Assembly (NCBI GenBank): GCA_035048485.1 | Contig: CM068593.1 | Span: 3,294,035-3,358,034 of the forward strand | Reading direction: 5' to 3' | Origin: Pteria penguin | Taxonomy: Eukaryota > Mollusca > Bivalvia > Pterioida > Pteriidae | Length of the DNA: 64,000 bases | Shown here: one piece after another, positions 11,530 through 23,172 of the stretch | How positions within the stretch are numbered: position 1 is the stretch's first letter | Layout: the number at the start of each line of letters is the position of its first letter | Notes under the pieces: generated by a model | What the model was told of the DNA's origin: nothing | Database searches by the model: none | Seen by the model: only the letters and a program-made list of their open reading frames with translations | Translations under genes and position numbers: made by a program

Positions 11530-11612
11530 ATGTATTTTATTTATTTATTTAATTAATTATTATTTCTTTATTTATTTGTTTATTTATTTATCTATTTATT
11601 TATCTATATATA

Positions 11613-11671
<59 letters not shown>

Positions 11672-11720
11672 TATTATTATTATTATAATTATTGTTATTA
11701 TTATTATTATTATTATTAAA
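11530..11720. repeat. Microsatellites (TTTA)n, (ATCT)n, (ATT)n
   Basis: TTTA-type runs lie at 11530-11605, ATCT at about 11610-11670 and ATT at 11671-11718. The SINE that follows is inserted in the ATT tract, because ATT repeats resume on its far side. Confidence 0.93.
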
Positions 11721-11995
11721 GCCGGCGTGGCCTAGTGGTATCGCGCCGGACTCCTGATCCGGAGGCCGGGATTCGAGTCCCGCTCTGGTCATGCCGGTGT
11801 CCTGTCTTTCGGATGAGACAGCAAAAACCGAGGCCCCTGTGTCGTGGTATCCATGGCACGTTAAAGATCCCTCACTGCTTCGGGTGGGTCCGTTGCAAAG
11901 GTCAAAATTTGTATGCCCCGCATCAGGCAGATGCCGTCACCATATACGTGAAATATTCGTGGTGTAACATTAAACAAAAATCAATCAATCAATAT
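11721..11995 (+). mobile_element. tRNA-derived SINE (family A), full length
   Basis: The head GCCGGCGTGGCCTAGTGG contains an A-box match, and GGATTCGAGTCCC is the B box. The body contains GTCTTTCGGATGAGACA, AAAGATCCCTCACTGCTTCG and CAGATGCCGTCACCATATAC. The tail ends in ATCAATCAATCAAT. ATTATTATT on both sides is the likely target duplication. Confidence 0.93.
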
Positions 11996-12709
11996 TATTA
12001 TTATTATGTTAAGGCTGATTCTGAATTTTATTTTTTTTTTTCGGTAGAACAATGCTCTTTTATAGGGAGAACTAGTATCTCCAACCTGCAGTATGAAACT
12101 AGGCGTCGGTAGAGCCATTATTTTACCATAAGATCTAAATTGAGCCAATTTCACTCTAAATTTTATCAATATACATGTTCAAACTAAATTTATAAATACA
12201 ATACAAATGCTTGGTGTTCCATGCTGTTCACAGTGTAAGATGTACACCTGCTTCCGGTTCAAGGCGTCACTGACAGCTAGAGGTCGTTAATGTGCCAGTC
12301 GGTGTGTACGTGTATGTCTATGTAATATAAAAAGTATAACCGAAAATATAATTCACCCCATCGCCCTAAATAATTTGTTGTCGTATGTCGATGTCGTCTT
12401 CGTCTCTAACGCCCTTGGTTAATGATGACTCTGTCAGATGTCCATCTGTGATGTGGCAAGGATGGATGCAATGAGGTGACCGTAATTCTGATAGCCCGGG
12501 TCGGAACCGCTTTAGATTTTTCTTCTTCTTTTCCTTCTTCTTCTTCTTCTTGTAAAAAACAAATAATGATAATACGGTAAATAAATAGATAAAAAATAAA
12601 ACATAAATACCACTCAAAAGGTAAACCACTCTTTATTACGAATAGACCTAATAACATGAGCATTACTTAACCGAACGTAGTAATAATAATAAGTAAAATA
12701 AATATATTA

Positions 12710-12741
<32 letters not shown>

Positions 12742-14097
12742 TAATAATAATAACGATAATATATTATGTGTAGGTTTTTGTTTGTTTTTTTGTTGTTCTG
12801 TTTTTTGTTTTGTTTTGTTTTTATTATTATTTTTTTTATTTCTTGGGGGGGGGGGTTGTTTTGTTTTTTGTTTTGTATTTTTTTTTTTTTTTTTTTTGGT
12901 TTTTGGCGTTTTTTTGTCAAGAACACTTAAAAGAAAAGAACATTATGAACTTTCACCATTGGTCAAGAGGTATGTGGTGGACACAGGAGTGGTCATTATA
13001 TATATCAACATGTTAAATTCACATTCTGATAAAATTCTTTATTCAGATACTCATTATTCTAATGATTATACATTCTTGTCAAAAACTTTTGTTCAAAATT
13101 TCGCATGATAATTTATTTTACTTAATCACCATGGTTACTACTTTATGCTACATTTTAATTTCTAGTCAGGAATTTCTGGCTGGCTTCACAACTTCTTTTG
13201 TTAACTTAACATAAGAAGTAAGAAGTTGTGTAAATATTTTCTTTATCCACTTGGCTCTAACAACAAATTCGTAGAAACTTTTAAAACACTTCATTATATT
13301 GAGCTTTTGGTGCCTTATATCACAATTAGTGTTACGTAATCGGATTACGATGCTACGGTCCGAATCCACGCCATGGCCAATACGTGTCATCTGTTTTAAG
13401 GCTCATATAGGGTAAAACTATTTTAATTTCTTCATCTACGTATATATATCTTCAAATTCCAACTTTTGTAGTTAGTTCGGAAGTCAGACTCGCTACTGAC
13501 AACACCCAACTGTCATCGTTTATTTAGTTCGGACGTCAGAATATCTTCTGACTTTAACGACCGTGATATTGCTGTACTCAAATTATATATTGTTGTTAAC
13601 GTATTTTCTCTTCACTTCTTCTTCTATACCGTATATACGGGAACAACCTATGGAATACGGTAACGTCAGCCTCACGACATCTAAGCCAACATTCCCCGTT
13701 CCTCAACGTATATAGAAAAGTTTCAGTAGCATGAAATTTTATTGGAGTTACTTCCCTTGAGATAAGGTGTCTGCCATCTTTGATGTATAGAACTGAATAT
13801 CTGTTTATAAATCAACTAAGTTATGTAGGTAAATTCTCTAAACTATGAATGATTTCTGTGTGTTTTGCAATGCATATGCAAAATTTGAGGTATTAGACAA
13901 CAGACAACGTAAAACATTTTCTAAATAATATTAACAACTTTCTAAAAAACTTTATTAAAATTAGTATTAATATGAGGCAAAAAAATCTTGCTTGACCACA
14001 AACATGACCGACAACGGGAGGTAACTCAAACTAAATTAGTGCTAATGAAACCTATATATACACATATTACTACATTATGACGAAGTTCACGTCATAT
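11996..14097. other. No gene seen; simple repeats and AT-rich DNA
   Basis: There are TTC runs near 12520-12552, ATA runs near 12700-12745 and T/G-rich runs at 12780-12900. Short inverted motifs GGAGTTACTTCCCTTG (about 13745) and CAACGGGAGGTAACTC (about 14013) could be the ends of a roughly 285-bp MITE. Open frames here lack coding character. Confidence 0.5.
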
Positions 14098-15738
14098 ATC
14101 TCCCTTATTCAGCATGATCCTTTGACGTGGTTTGTTTTTATCCCTTATTCAGCATGATCCTTTGTTGTAGTTTGTTTCATCCCTTATTCAGCATGATCCT
14201 TTGATGTGGTCTGTTTCATCCCTTATTCAGCATGATCCTTTGATGTGGTATTTTTCATCCCTTATTCAACATGATCCTTTGATGTGGTCTGTTTCATCCC
14301 TTATTCAGCATGATCCTTTGATGTGGTCTGTTTCATCCCTTATTCAGCATGATCCTTTGATGTGGTCTGTGTTATCCCTTATTCAGCATGATCCTTTGAT
14401 GTGGTTTGTTTCATCCCTTATTCAGCATGATCCTTTGATGTGGTCTGTTTCATCCCTTATTCAGCATGATCCTTTGATGTGGTCTGTTTTATCCCTTATT
14501 CAGCATGATCATTTGATGTGGTTTGTTTCATCCCTTATTCAGCATGATCCTTTGATGTGGTCTGTTTTATCCCTTATTCAGCATGATCCTTTGATGTGGT
14601 TTGTTTTATCCCTTATTCAGCATGATCATTTGATGTGGTTTGTTTCATCCCTTATTCAGCATGATCATTTGATGTGGTTTGTTTCATCCCTTATTCAGCA
14701 TGATCATTTGATGTGGTTTGTTTCATCCCTTATTCAGCATGATCCTTTGATGTGGTTTGTTTTATCCCTTTTTCAGCACGATCCTTTAATGTGGTCTTTT
14801 TTATCCCTTATTCAGCATGATCCTTTGATGTGGTTTGTTTCATCCCTTATTCAGCATGATCATTTGATGTGGTTTGTTTCATCCCTTATTCAGTGTGATC
14901 CTTTGATGTGGTCTGTTTTATCCCTTATTCAGCGTGATCCTTTGATGTGGTTAGTTTCATTCCTTATTCAGCATGATCCTTTGATGTGGTCTGTTTCATC
15001 CCTTATTCAGCATGATCCTTTGATGTGGCTTGTTTTATCCTTTATTCAGCATGATCATTTGATGTGGTCTGTTTTATCCCTTATTCAGCATGATCATTTG
15101 ATGTGGTTTGTTTTATCCCTTATTCAGCATGATCCTTTGATGTGGTTTGTTTTATCCTTTATTCAGCATGATCCTTTGATGTGGTTTATTTTATCACTAA
15201 TTCAGCATGATCCTTTCATGTGGTTTGTTTTATCCCTAATTCAGCATTATCCTTTCATGTGGTTTGTTTTATCCCTTATTCAGCATGATCCTTTGATGTG
15301 GTTTGTTTCATCCCTTATTCAGCATGATCCTTTGATGTGGTCTGTTTCATCCCTTATTCAGCATGATCCTTTGATGTGGCTTGTTTTATCCCTTATTCAG
15401 CATGATCATTTGATGTGGTCTGTTTTATCCCTTATTCAGCATGATCATTTGATGTGGTTTGTTTTATCCCTTATTCAGCATGATCCTTTGATGTGGTTTG
15501 TTTTATCCTTTATTCAGCATGATCCTTTGTTGTGGTTTATTTTATCACTAATTCAGCATGATCCTTTCATGTGGTTTGTTTTATCCCTAATTCAGCATTA
15601 TCCTTTCATGTGGTTTGTTTTATCCCTTATTCAGCATGATCCTTTGATGTGGTTTGTTTCGTCCCTTATTCAGCATGATCCTTTGATGTGGTTTGTTTTA
15701 TCCCTTATTCAACATGATCCTTTGACGGGGTTTGTTTT
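14098..15738. repeat. Tandem array, 39-bp unit, ~42 copies, open in one frame
   Basis: The unit is close to CTTATTCAGCATGATCCTTT + GATGTGGTTTGTTTTATCC. Because 39 is 13 codons, one frame (14201-15754, plus strand) stays open for 517 codons as a 13-residue repeat of the type MWFVLSLIQHDPL. A block of nine units (351 bp), beginning at the variant GGCTTG at 15027, is repeated at 15378 with matching variants, so a higher-order duplication occurred recently. There is no signal peptide, no non-repeat domain and no splice context, so I call it a minisatellite. Confidence 0.93.
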
Positions 15739-16023
15739 AGAATGTAGAGAATAAATCATCCGAAATCAGAACTAGATTAATATATTTTTTAAATATATTT
15801 ATTGTTAACATACATATATAAACAATAGTATACATAGATAGATAGATAATTATATACAACAACAAACAGATATACTCGTATATTATATGGCAGTACACGA
15901 AACGAGACAACTTTCATTTTTTCACTCACTCACTTATCCATTATAATATATTTATAACTTTATTTGTATAGATAGATTGTGACAGTATATCATTATTTGA
16001 AATATCAACAACCGCATAGTGTA

Positions 16024-16825
16024 CAAAGATACAAAGGTAAAAAAAATAGTGAGATTTACACCAGTGTGTCATTGACTGAATATCAAAGGTACAAAGGTAC
16101 AAAAAAAATAGTGAGATTTACACCAGTGTGTCATTGACTGAATATCAAAGGTACAAAGGTACAAAAAATAGTGAGATTTACACCAGTGTATCATTGACTG
16201 AATATCAAAGATACAAAGGTACAAAAAATAGTGAGATTTACACCAGTGTATCATTGACTGAATATCAAAGGTACAAAGGTACAAAAAATAGTGAGATTTA
16301 CACCAGTGTATCATTGACTGAATATCAAAGATACAAAGGTACAAAAAATAGTGAGATTTACACCAGTGTGTCATTGACTGAATATCAAAGATACAAAGGT
16401 ACAAAAAAAAAATAGTGAGATTTACACCAGTGTGTCATTGACTGAATATCAAATATACAAAGGTACAAAAAAATAGTGAGATTTACACCAGTGTATCATT
16501 GACTGAATATCAAAGGTACAAAAAATAGTGAGATTTACACCAGTGTATCATTGACTGAATATCAAAGGTACAAAGGTACAAAAAATAGTGAGATTTACAC
16601 CAGTGTATCATTGACTGAATATCAAAGATACAAAGGTACAAAAAATAGTGAGATTTACACCAGTGTGTCATTGACTGAATATCAAAGATACAAAGGTACA
16701 AAAAAAATAGTGAGATTTACACCAGTGTATCATTGACTGAATATCAAAGATACAAAGGTACAAAAAATAGTGAGATTTACACCAGTGTATCATTGACTGA
16801 ATATCAAAGATACAAAAGTACAAAA
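16024..16825. repeat. Tandem array, 60-bp unit, ~13 copies
   Basis: The unit contains AGTGAGATTTACACCAGTGT, ATCATTGACTGAATATCAAA and GATACAAAGGTAC, then a poly-A tract of variable length. Length variation is confined mainly to the A tract. The 20-residue peptide repeats on both strands are artefacts of a period divisible by three. Confidence 0.95.
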
Positions 16826-16857
16826 AAAAAATAAATAAATAAAACCTTATTAATGTA

Positions 16858-18650
16858 TCAGATTAGTATTAGTTTTTTCCAAGTATTCCATCGCCTGTCA
16901 AATTTCTCAAGATTTCCTTTTCTCAGGTACATATATTTTTCACTTTCAAAATGATTAGATATATATTTCCTAAAACCATTGAAAGTTATATTGCCATTTT
17001 GCCTTGATTTTGAATAAATGAAGTATTTAAGCAACAAAATAATCAATTTTAATATATTGGAATTGTGTTGATGGATTTCAAAAAGTATATGAGAGGGTGT
17101 TAAGAAAATGTTAGTATTTGTATTAAGTCTTATCCAGTTTTTAAATTCTGACCACATGGATTTTACAGGTATACAGTACACAAATAAATGATTGATAGTC
17201 TCCGCTTCTTTTCTACAAATATTGCATAAAGAGGAATCTCTTATTTTAAAGGTGCAGAGCAATTTATTTGTAGCAAGTATTCTATGTATGGGGTTCGCCG
17301 CCTGTTATCATCCGTTAGGCGGCGTCTGTGTACTATGAGTTAGAAACGTCGATTTGTGTTGGCAACATTATGACGTCACAGTACCATTGTTCTTTACGTC
17401 ATTTTTGCGGGAATATGTTGCATTTCCTCCCTAAATATCAGGACCGCAGTTAATGGCGGTGAATCCCATTATTCTGACTTGAAACCATCTCAGTTTAGTA
17501 TCTTGTGTAACTTCAAAATGGATTGAATAGGTTTGTTTCCAAAAGCTGGACAGTGTGTTCACTAAGTTCAAACCAGGTTCATTTTCCCACTGGAGCTCAC
17601 ACTTGGGAGTTTTATAAAGAGATTTGATGTAAACATGTCCTTACATCCTTTTGCGGATGAAAGAACAATTTAAAAAAAAGAGGGTATGAAGGGTAGATTA
17701 CATTTAGTGTTGACATTTTCAAGGATTGGCCATCTTTTAAGAATTCATCTTACCGCACCCAAGTATGTTGTAAAAGGTATATGTACATGTATAGATTTAT
17801 AGATAGGTTTATTATTAATTTTGATGAGGGGAATTGTACTACAGGGGAGAAAGTAGAATTTCTTTTAAAGAACTGGAAATATTTTTGCTTGAAATTCTGT
17901 TAGAGAATTGAGAGCTTCTTTCCAAAAAGGATTCGTAATATTCAGGGCTAATATTTTAGTGAAATCTAAACCAAAATGAGAAATTGATGTGACATTACTT
18001 TTTACTATTGTGCTAAATAGATGCGCCCAAGTGCATTTTGAATTAAAAGCCTACGAATCCAGGTAATTTTAATGCTTTAATAAAATTTTCTACCTCAACC
18101 ATTCCGCATGTCCCCTGTTGGTAATTTTGAATGATACAATTTCTCGAAAGTCTGTTCTTTAAGCCATTCCAGATAAAGTTGAAAAATAGTTTTTGGAGAT
18201 GTTTTATAGAATCAGAAGAAGGGTTTGGCAGAGACATAAATAAATGAGTTAAGTTTGGTAGGAGAACTGACTTTACAGCAGTTATTTTACTAAGTGTGGT
18301 GACATTCCTTTTTGACCACGATTTAATGTTTTTAATAATAGATTGTACTCTCTCATCAAAATTTAATTTTTCAATATTTTCTAAGTTGGCAGTAAAATGA
18401 ACACACTAAATGTCACATTTATCCAATTTAAGCTTGCATCAAGACATAAATGATCAGAACAGTTATATTTTGAGCCAATCTATACAGCTTTTTTTTTTTA
18501 CTGATATTTGGTTTCAAGCCTGAATACTTCGAAAATTGAAATAGTAAGCACTTTTAAGACATTTTCAGTGCCATTAAGGAATAATACTGTATCATCAGCA
18601 TATGACATCCAATATTGATACCTTTGATATGTTGAACTGATTTAATATTA
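16858..18650 (-). pseudogene. Decayed LINE (L1/Tx1-like) reverse transcriptase, 3' half
   Basis: On the minus strand, from high to low coordinates, I read a reverse transcriptase catalytic box SYADDTVLFLNGT at 18602-18564. A region at 18237-18043 (FFNFIWNG, then CGMVEVENF) fits the post-RT segment of such LINEs. Near 17500-17470 comes DTKLRWFQVRI, and at about 17260-16860 a C-terminal zinc-knuckle-like block (LCNIC, then ETINHLF, then C). Frames change repeatedly. The element is interrupted by the 178-bp insertion at 17290-17467. It would have encoded an enzyme that copies its own RNA into the genome. It is not functional. Confidence 0.85.
17290..17467. mobile_element. 178-bp MITE inserted in the LINE
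   Basis: The ends GGGGTTCGCCGCC and (inverted) GGGATTCACCGCC form 13-bp terminal inverted repeats with two mismatches. An AT dinucleotide flanks each side (17288-17289, 17468-17469). Removing the element and one AT restores the LINE frame as RIIHRILATNK, so both the boundary and the 2-bp duplication are well supported. CGCCGCCT and AGGCGGCG (17296 and 17308 region) can form a hairpin at one end. Confidence 0.8.
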
Positions 18651-18777
18651 ACCATGACATGTAGGCATTAATATTAACCTTGACATGTAGGCATTAATAT
18701 TAACCTTGGCATGTAGGCATTAATATTAACCTTGACATGTAAGCATTAATATTAACCTTGACATGTAGGCATTAATA
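18643..18777. repeat. Tandem array, 26-bp unit, 5 copies
   Basis: The unit is CCTTGACATGTAGGCATTAA + TATTAA, repeating every 26 bp. The array abuts the LINE remnant. Confidence 0.93.
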
Positions 18778-18799
18778 AGATGCGTGTAGTTCTGTGCTC

Positions 18800-19352
18800 T
18801 ATTATCAGATTTGTTTGTTGTTTACACTCTATTATCAGATTTGTTTGTTGTTCAACACTCTGTCAGATTTGTTTGTTGTTTTACATTCTGTCAGATTTGT
18901 TTGTTGATTTACACTCTGTCAGAATTGTTGGTTGATTTACACTCAGTCAGATGTGTTTGTTGTTTACACTCTGTCAGATTTGTTTGTTGTTTTACACTCT
19001 GTCAGATTTGTTTGTTGTTTACATTCTGTCAGATTTGTTTGTTGTTTTACACTCTGTCAGATTTGTTTGTTGTTTTACATTCTGTCAGATTTGTTTGTTG
19101 TTTTACACTCTGTCAGATTTGTTTGTTGTTTACATTCTGTCAGAGGGGCAGGCGTAGTGGTTAAGCGCTTGGTTTGCGGCGCCGACGATCCGGGTTCGAT
19201 TCCCGGGTTGCGCCACTATGTTTAAGAGGTTGGTAACCTCCTGCTTCCATGTCGCGATATAACTGAAATATTGTTGAAAGCGACGTAAAACACCAATCAA
19301 CCAACCAACCAACATTCTGTCAGATTTGTTTGTTGTTTTACACTCCGTCAGA
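18800..19352. repeat. Tandem array, ~28-bp unit, split by a SINE
   Basis: The unit is TCTGTCAGATTTGTTTGTTG + TTTTACAC with single-base length variants. About 13 copies precede 19143 and about 1.5 follow 19312, with the SINE at 19144-19311 between. Open frames (FVCCFTLCQICLL) are artefacts. Confidence 0.93.
19144..19311 (+). mobile_element. tRNA-derived SINE (family B) with 12-bp target duplication
   Basis: The head AGGGGCAGGCGTAGTGGTTA has an A box and GGGTTCGATTCCC is the B box. The body contains GGTTGGTAACCTCCTGCTTC and CATGTCGCGATATAACTGAA. The tail GCGACGTAAAACACCAATCA ends in CAAC repeats. ACATTCTGTCAG is present at 19132-19143 and 19312-19323. The tail resembles that of family A (GACGTAAAACAnnAATCAA), suggesting both are copied by the same partner LINE. 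Confidence 0.92.
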
Positions 19353-19361
19353 TTTTTTGAA

Positions 19362-19680
19362 GCCGGTGTTGCCTAGTGGATTAGGTGTTCGGCTCGTGAC
19401 CTACAGGTCTCGGGTTCGATTCCCGTCCTGAACGCACCAGTGTTCTGTCTTTTTGATGAGGCCGAGGTCCCGTGTCACGGAAGGCATGGCACGTAATTTA
19501 AGACCCCTCACTGCTTCGAGTGGGTCCGTTGCAAAGGTCTAAATTTGTATGCAATGCATCAGGCAGATGCCGTCACCGTATACGTGAAATAACCGTGGAG
19601 TGACGTAAAACAATAATCAACCAATCATAAAGCAGATGCCGTTAAATAATCGTGGAGAGACGTAAAACAACAATCAAGAT
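19362..19680 (+). mobile_element. tRNA-derived SINE (family A) with a duplicated tail
   Basis: The head GCCGGTGTTGCCTAGTGG and a B box GGGTTCGATTCCC are followed by the family A body and tail to about 19625. A second short copy of the 3' end (GCAGATGCCGTTAAATAATC, then GACGTAAAACAACAATCAAG) follows at about 19631-19679. The tail was either duplicated or a truncated second insertion sits behind the first. Confidence 0.9.
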
Positions 19681-20140
19681 CATTCTTTTCTGTAAATGAC
19701 AGAAGTTTTCAAGTAAACACAGTCACTTCTTGATCACTTAACATTAACTGAAGATATGTATATAGATTTAGAATATATTATTTGTCTGACTGTTATTCAA
19801 ATTTAAATCATTTTCCGTTCGTTCGTTATATCCAGATTGAAGAAACACAACCACCTCGATATTTCACCCGAGATTTATTTACGGGGGCGGGGGGGGGGAG
19901 AAAACTGGTGTGTAAGCTATCCTATTATACACATTCGTGTAGTGAGTAGAATTCATTACATGTTGTACTTCAGATGTACGGTCATCAATACAGTCTTGTC
20001 TGCACGCTCCATCAGCGATGCAATACAAACATTACATCGATACATTGTACCTGTGGTTCAGGTATGTTGGATTTAAGAAAACCTTTGGTCTTGAAGAGAT
20101 AAATCGTCGATATTCTGCTTCTATTGGCCCTACATCATTT
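19681..20140. other. No gene seen
   Basis: AT-rich DNA with a poly-G tract near 19883-19899 and no coding signal. Confidence 0.5.
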
Positions 20141-20297
20141 AAGGAATGACTGTCTTTTTTACTAGGTTCATGGGGAATGAACTTGGGTGAGAAACAAACA
20201 AATCACGTGAACCGCGAAGCGGTTCTCGATTGATTAGTTTGTTTCTCACCCAAGTTTATTCCCCATGAACCTAGAAAAATAAAGACAGTCATTCCTT
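20141..20297. repeat. Near-perfect 157-bp fold-back palindrome
   Basis: AAGGAATGACTGTC at the left end pairs with GACAGTCATTCCTT at the right. Pairing continues through AGGTTCATGGGGAATGAACT and GGTGAGAAACAAAC. The centre is GAACCGCGAAGCGGTTC at about 20206-20222. It resembles a MITE consisting almost only of its inverted repeats. Confidence 0.92.
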
Positions 20298-20894
20298 ATA
20301 TTTCTTTTTTGAAAACAAAGTATCAAATTCCCCGTTATCAAACTGGCAAGGACTGAATTTTTCCTGAAGTGGAAAAGTACTTCCTCCGCGCAATATAGGG
20401 CGTGTCTAGGATGCTAAAATACTCTAACTGTCCAGGTAATTTCTTTAATTGCTCAAAATAAACATATACATTAATTTCGTTATTACAATTCTTATATTTT
20501 ATTAAGTAAGCCCCGCCTCGTATTATATTACTACGCATGTGATTTGCAATACGCCGGGTACTACTTCCATGACCAAGTTCATGGGCTGATGAACCGAGTC
20601 TGTTTAGCATGGTTCATCGTAGTAATTTGACTAGCATTGTAAATTTTAACATTACACGAGTGATAGACATATAGCTACTGTACACACCAAAATCTGTTTG
20701 GCTGGAAAAGTTTTGGTCTGAATAATTGTCATGAGCAATCGAAATGGACTGGGTGAAATATCGAGTTGGTTCTCATCTCTTCGACATGTATATGTGTATT
20801 CATTACGGGTCAAGTGTGCTAGGTCTCTGTGTAACTGGTCAGAAAATGTTTGATGAAACAGAATCCATTATGGCTTCTACGCAAGGGACAGTTA
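20298..20894. other. No gene seen
   Basis: Sequence of ordinary composition. A short inverted echo of GTTCATGGGCTGATGAACC lies near 20577-20595. Open frames are not protein-like. Confidence 0.5.
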
Positions 20895-22178
20895 GTCGCA
20901 TGGTCCTATCTGATCTCCAGGGAGATAGTTATCCACTGCAGTACGTTGTGGTTCCTATCCAGGGGACGGCCATTCTACCGGGCGCATGGTCCTACCTGAT
21001 CTCCAGGGAGACATAGTTATCCACTGCAATACGTTGTGGTTCCTATCCAGGGGACGGCCACTCTACCGGGCGCATGGTCCTACCTGATCTCCATGGAGAC
21101 ATAGTTATCCACTGCAGTACGTTGTGGCTCCTACACTGGGGACGGCCATTCTACCGGGCGCATGGTCGTACCTGATCTCCAGGGAGCCATAGTTATCCAC
21201 TGCAGTACGTTGTGGCTACTACCTAGGGGGCGGCCTCTCTCCCGTGCGCATGACCCTATTTTATCTGCAGGGAGATAGTTATCCACTGCAGTACGTTGTG
21301 GTTCCTATCCAGGGGACGGCCATTCTACCGGGCGCATGGTCCTAACTGATCTCCAGGGAGACATAGTTATCAGCTGCAGTACGTTGTGGTTCCTACCCAG
21401 GGGACGGCCATTCTACCGGGCGCATGGTCCTTCCTGATCTCCAGGGAGCCATAGTTATCCACTGCAGTACGTTGTGGTTCCTATCCAGGGGACGGCCATT
21501 CTACCGGGCGCATGGTCCTATCTGATCTCCAGGGAGATAGTTATCCACTGCAGTACGTTGTGGTTCCTATCCAGGGGACGGCCATTCTACCGGGCGCATG
21601 GTCCTACCTGATCTCCAGGGAGAAATAGTTATCCACTGCAGTACGTTGTGATTCCTACCCAGGGGACGGCCATTCTACCGGGCGCATGGTCCTTCCTGAA
21701 CTCCAGGGAGACACAGTTATCCACTGCAGTACGTTGTGATTCCTACCCAGAGGACGGCCATTCTACCGGGCGCATGGTCCTACCTGATCTCCAGGGAGAC
21801 ATAGTTATCCACTGCAGTACGTTGTGGTTCCTATCCAGGGGACGGCCGTTCTACCGGGTACATGGTCCTATCTGATCTCCAGGGAGACATAGTTATCCAC
21901 TGCAGTACGTTGTGATCCCTACCCAGAGGACGGCCATTCTACCGGGCGCATGGTCCTTCCTGATCTCCAGGGAGACATAGTTATCCACTGCAGTACGTTG
22001 TGGTTCCTACCCAGGGGGTCGGCCTCTCTCCTGGGCGCATGGTCCTACCTGATCTCCAGGGAGACATAGTTATCCACTGCAGTACGTTGTGGTTCCTACC
22101 CAGGGGGCGGCCTCTCTCCTGGGCGCATGGTCCTACCTGATCTCCAGGGAGACATAATTATCCAGTGCAATGCGTTGT
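20895..22178. repeat. Tandem array, 88-bp unit, ~14.5 copies
   Basis: The unit contains GGGCGCATGGTCCTACCTGA, TCTCCAGGGAGACATAGTTA, TCCACTGCAGTACGTTGTGG and TTCCTACCCAGGGGACGGCC. Starts are spaced 88 bp apart (20981, 21069 and onward), with some units shortened by deletion of ACA after GGGAG. GC content is higher than the surroundings. Confidence 0.95.
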
Positions 22179-22212
22179 TGTAAGAACTGCCGAAACATTG
22201 AATTTTATACGT

Positions 22213-22267
22213 TCTCTTCTTCTTCTTCACGATCTTTTTCTTCTTCTTCTTCTTCTTCTTCTTCTTC
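22213..22267. repeat. (TTC)n microsatellite
   Basis: Interrupted run of TTC units directly after the 88-bp array. Confidence 0.93.
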
Positions 22268-22343
22268 CAATACGAAGTTGTCATCCAAAGTTGAGCATTA
22301 TACTCCATGTTCTTACTATAGTCCGAGTTCAGTATCGACCTGC

Positions 22344-22634
22344 AGCCCTTTTCACACACAAAAAGATATTACGAATTTTCGTAAGTTTTTTAACTAACGA
22401 ACTTCGTAAGTGAATTCTTAAGCCCTTTTCACGAACGCGTTCTCGTCTCAATTCTCGATCTTCATGGAACAAAATAAACAACGCAGCCATCTTTGTTTAC
22501 TGTAACTTTTAATTTACGACAAAAATTTTATACATACGAGTGGTATTAATCTGTCGTAAAGTTATGAACAATATTTGACTCACGAAGTTCGTAAGCTTTT
22601 TTGTGAAACAGAACGAGTTTTTGTGAAAAGGGCT
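22344..22634. mobile_element. ~290-bp MITE-like element
   Basis: The left end AGCCCTTTTCACACACAAAA and the right end, read inverted, AGCCCTTTTCACAAAAACTC match over the first 13 bases. Subterminal copies of TACGAACTTCGT/ACGAAGTTCGTA add further symmetry. No target duplication is obvious and there is no coding capacity. Confidence 0.6.
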
Positions 22635-23172
22635 ACTGATTCCAACCGAAAAAACCCGAAAAAAGGGAAAAAAAAAGAAAGAAAATAAGAAAGAATGAAA
22701 AATGAAAACAGATTGTTTTTGTGTGCAAGAATTTGTAAATAAAATGGGAAAAATTTAAGCTCTGATACTAACAGAAAGTTATATAATGCCAGGTTCATGG
22801 AGATGTGGGCGAGATTTATTTATGAAGGGAGGGGAGATAACTGACATGTGACCTAGTCACATTACTAGTTACATACATTCGGGGGTTGTATGACAACACT
22901 TTGTGCTCTGTTTAATCATTTGTATCATAATTAATACAGATAATGTGACCATTAGGACGGTGTTAATTAGACGAGACATGTGTAGATTTCATACTTCTGA
23001 ACGAGGTCAAAAGTCGTGACCTATATATGCTGACATTCCAGAGAATATAGTGTTTGGTCTGTCTGTCTCTTCTTCTTCTTTAGTGTACACACACTCAGTC
23101 AGTTTTGACCATCACGTGCCTATACATGCGCTGTGGCAGGGGATAAAAAAAGAACTGATTTTACAATTAAAA
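22635..23172. other. No gene seen
   Basis: A-rich then ordinary sequence. No coding signal before the LINE remnant. Confidence 0.5.

Noticed and set aside
11735..12112. 125-codon plus-strand frame
   Set aside because: Runs through the SINE and flanking simple repeats; no protein features.
18811..19225. Open frames with FVCCFTLCQICLL repeats
   Set aside because: Artefact of the 28-bp array and the SINE behind it.
19144..19311. tRNA gene
   Set aside because: The tRNA-like head continues into a SINE body and tail and has a target duplication.
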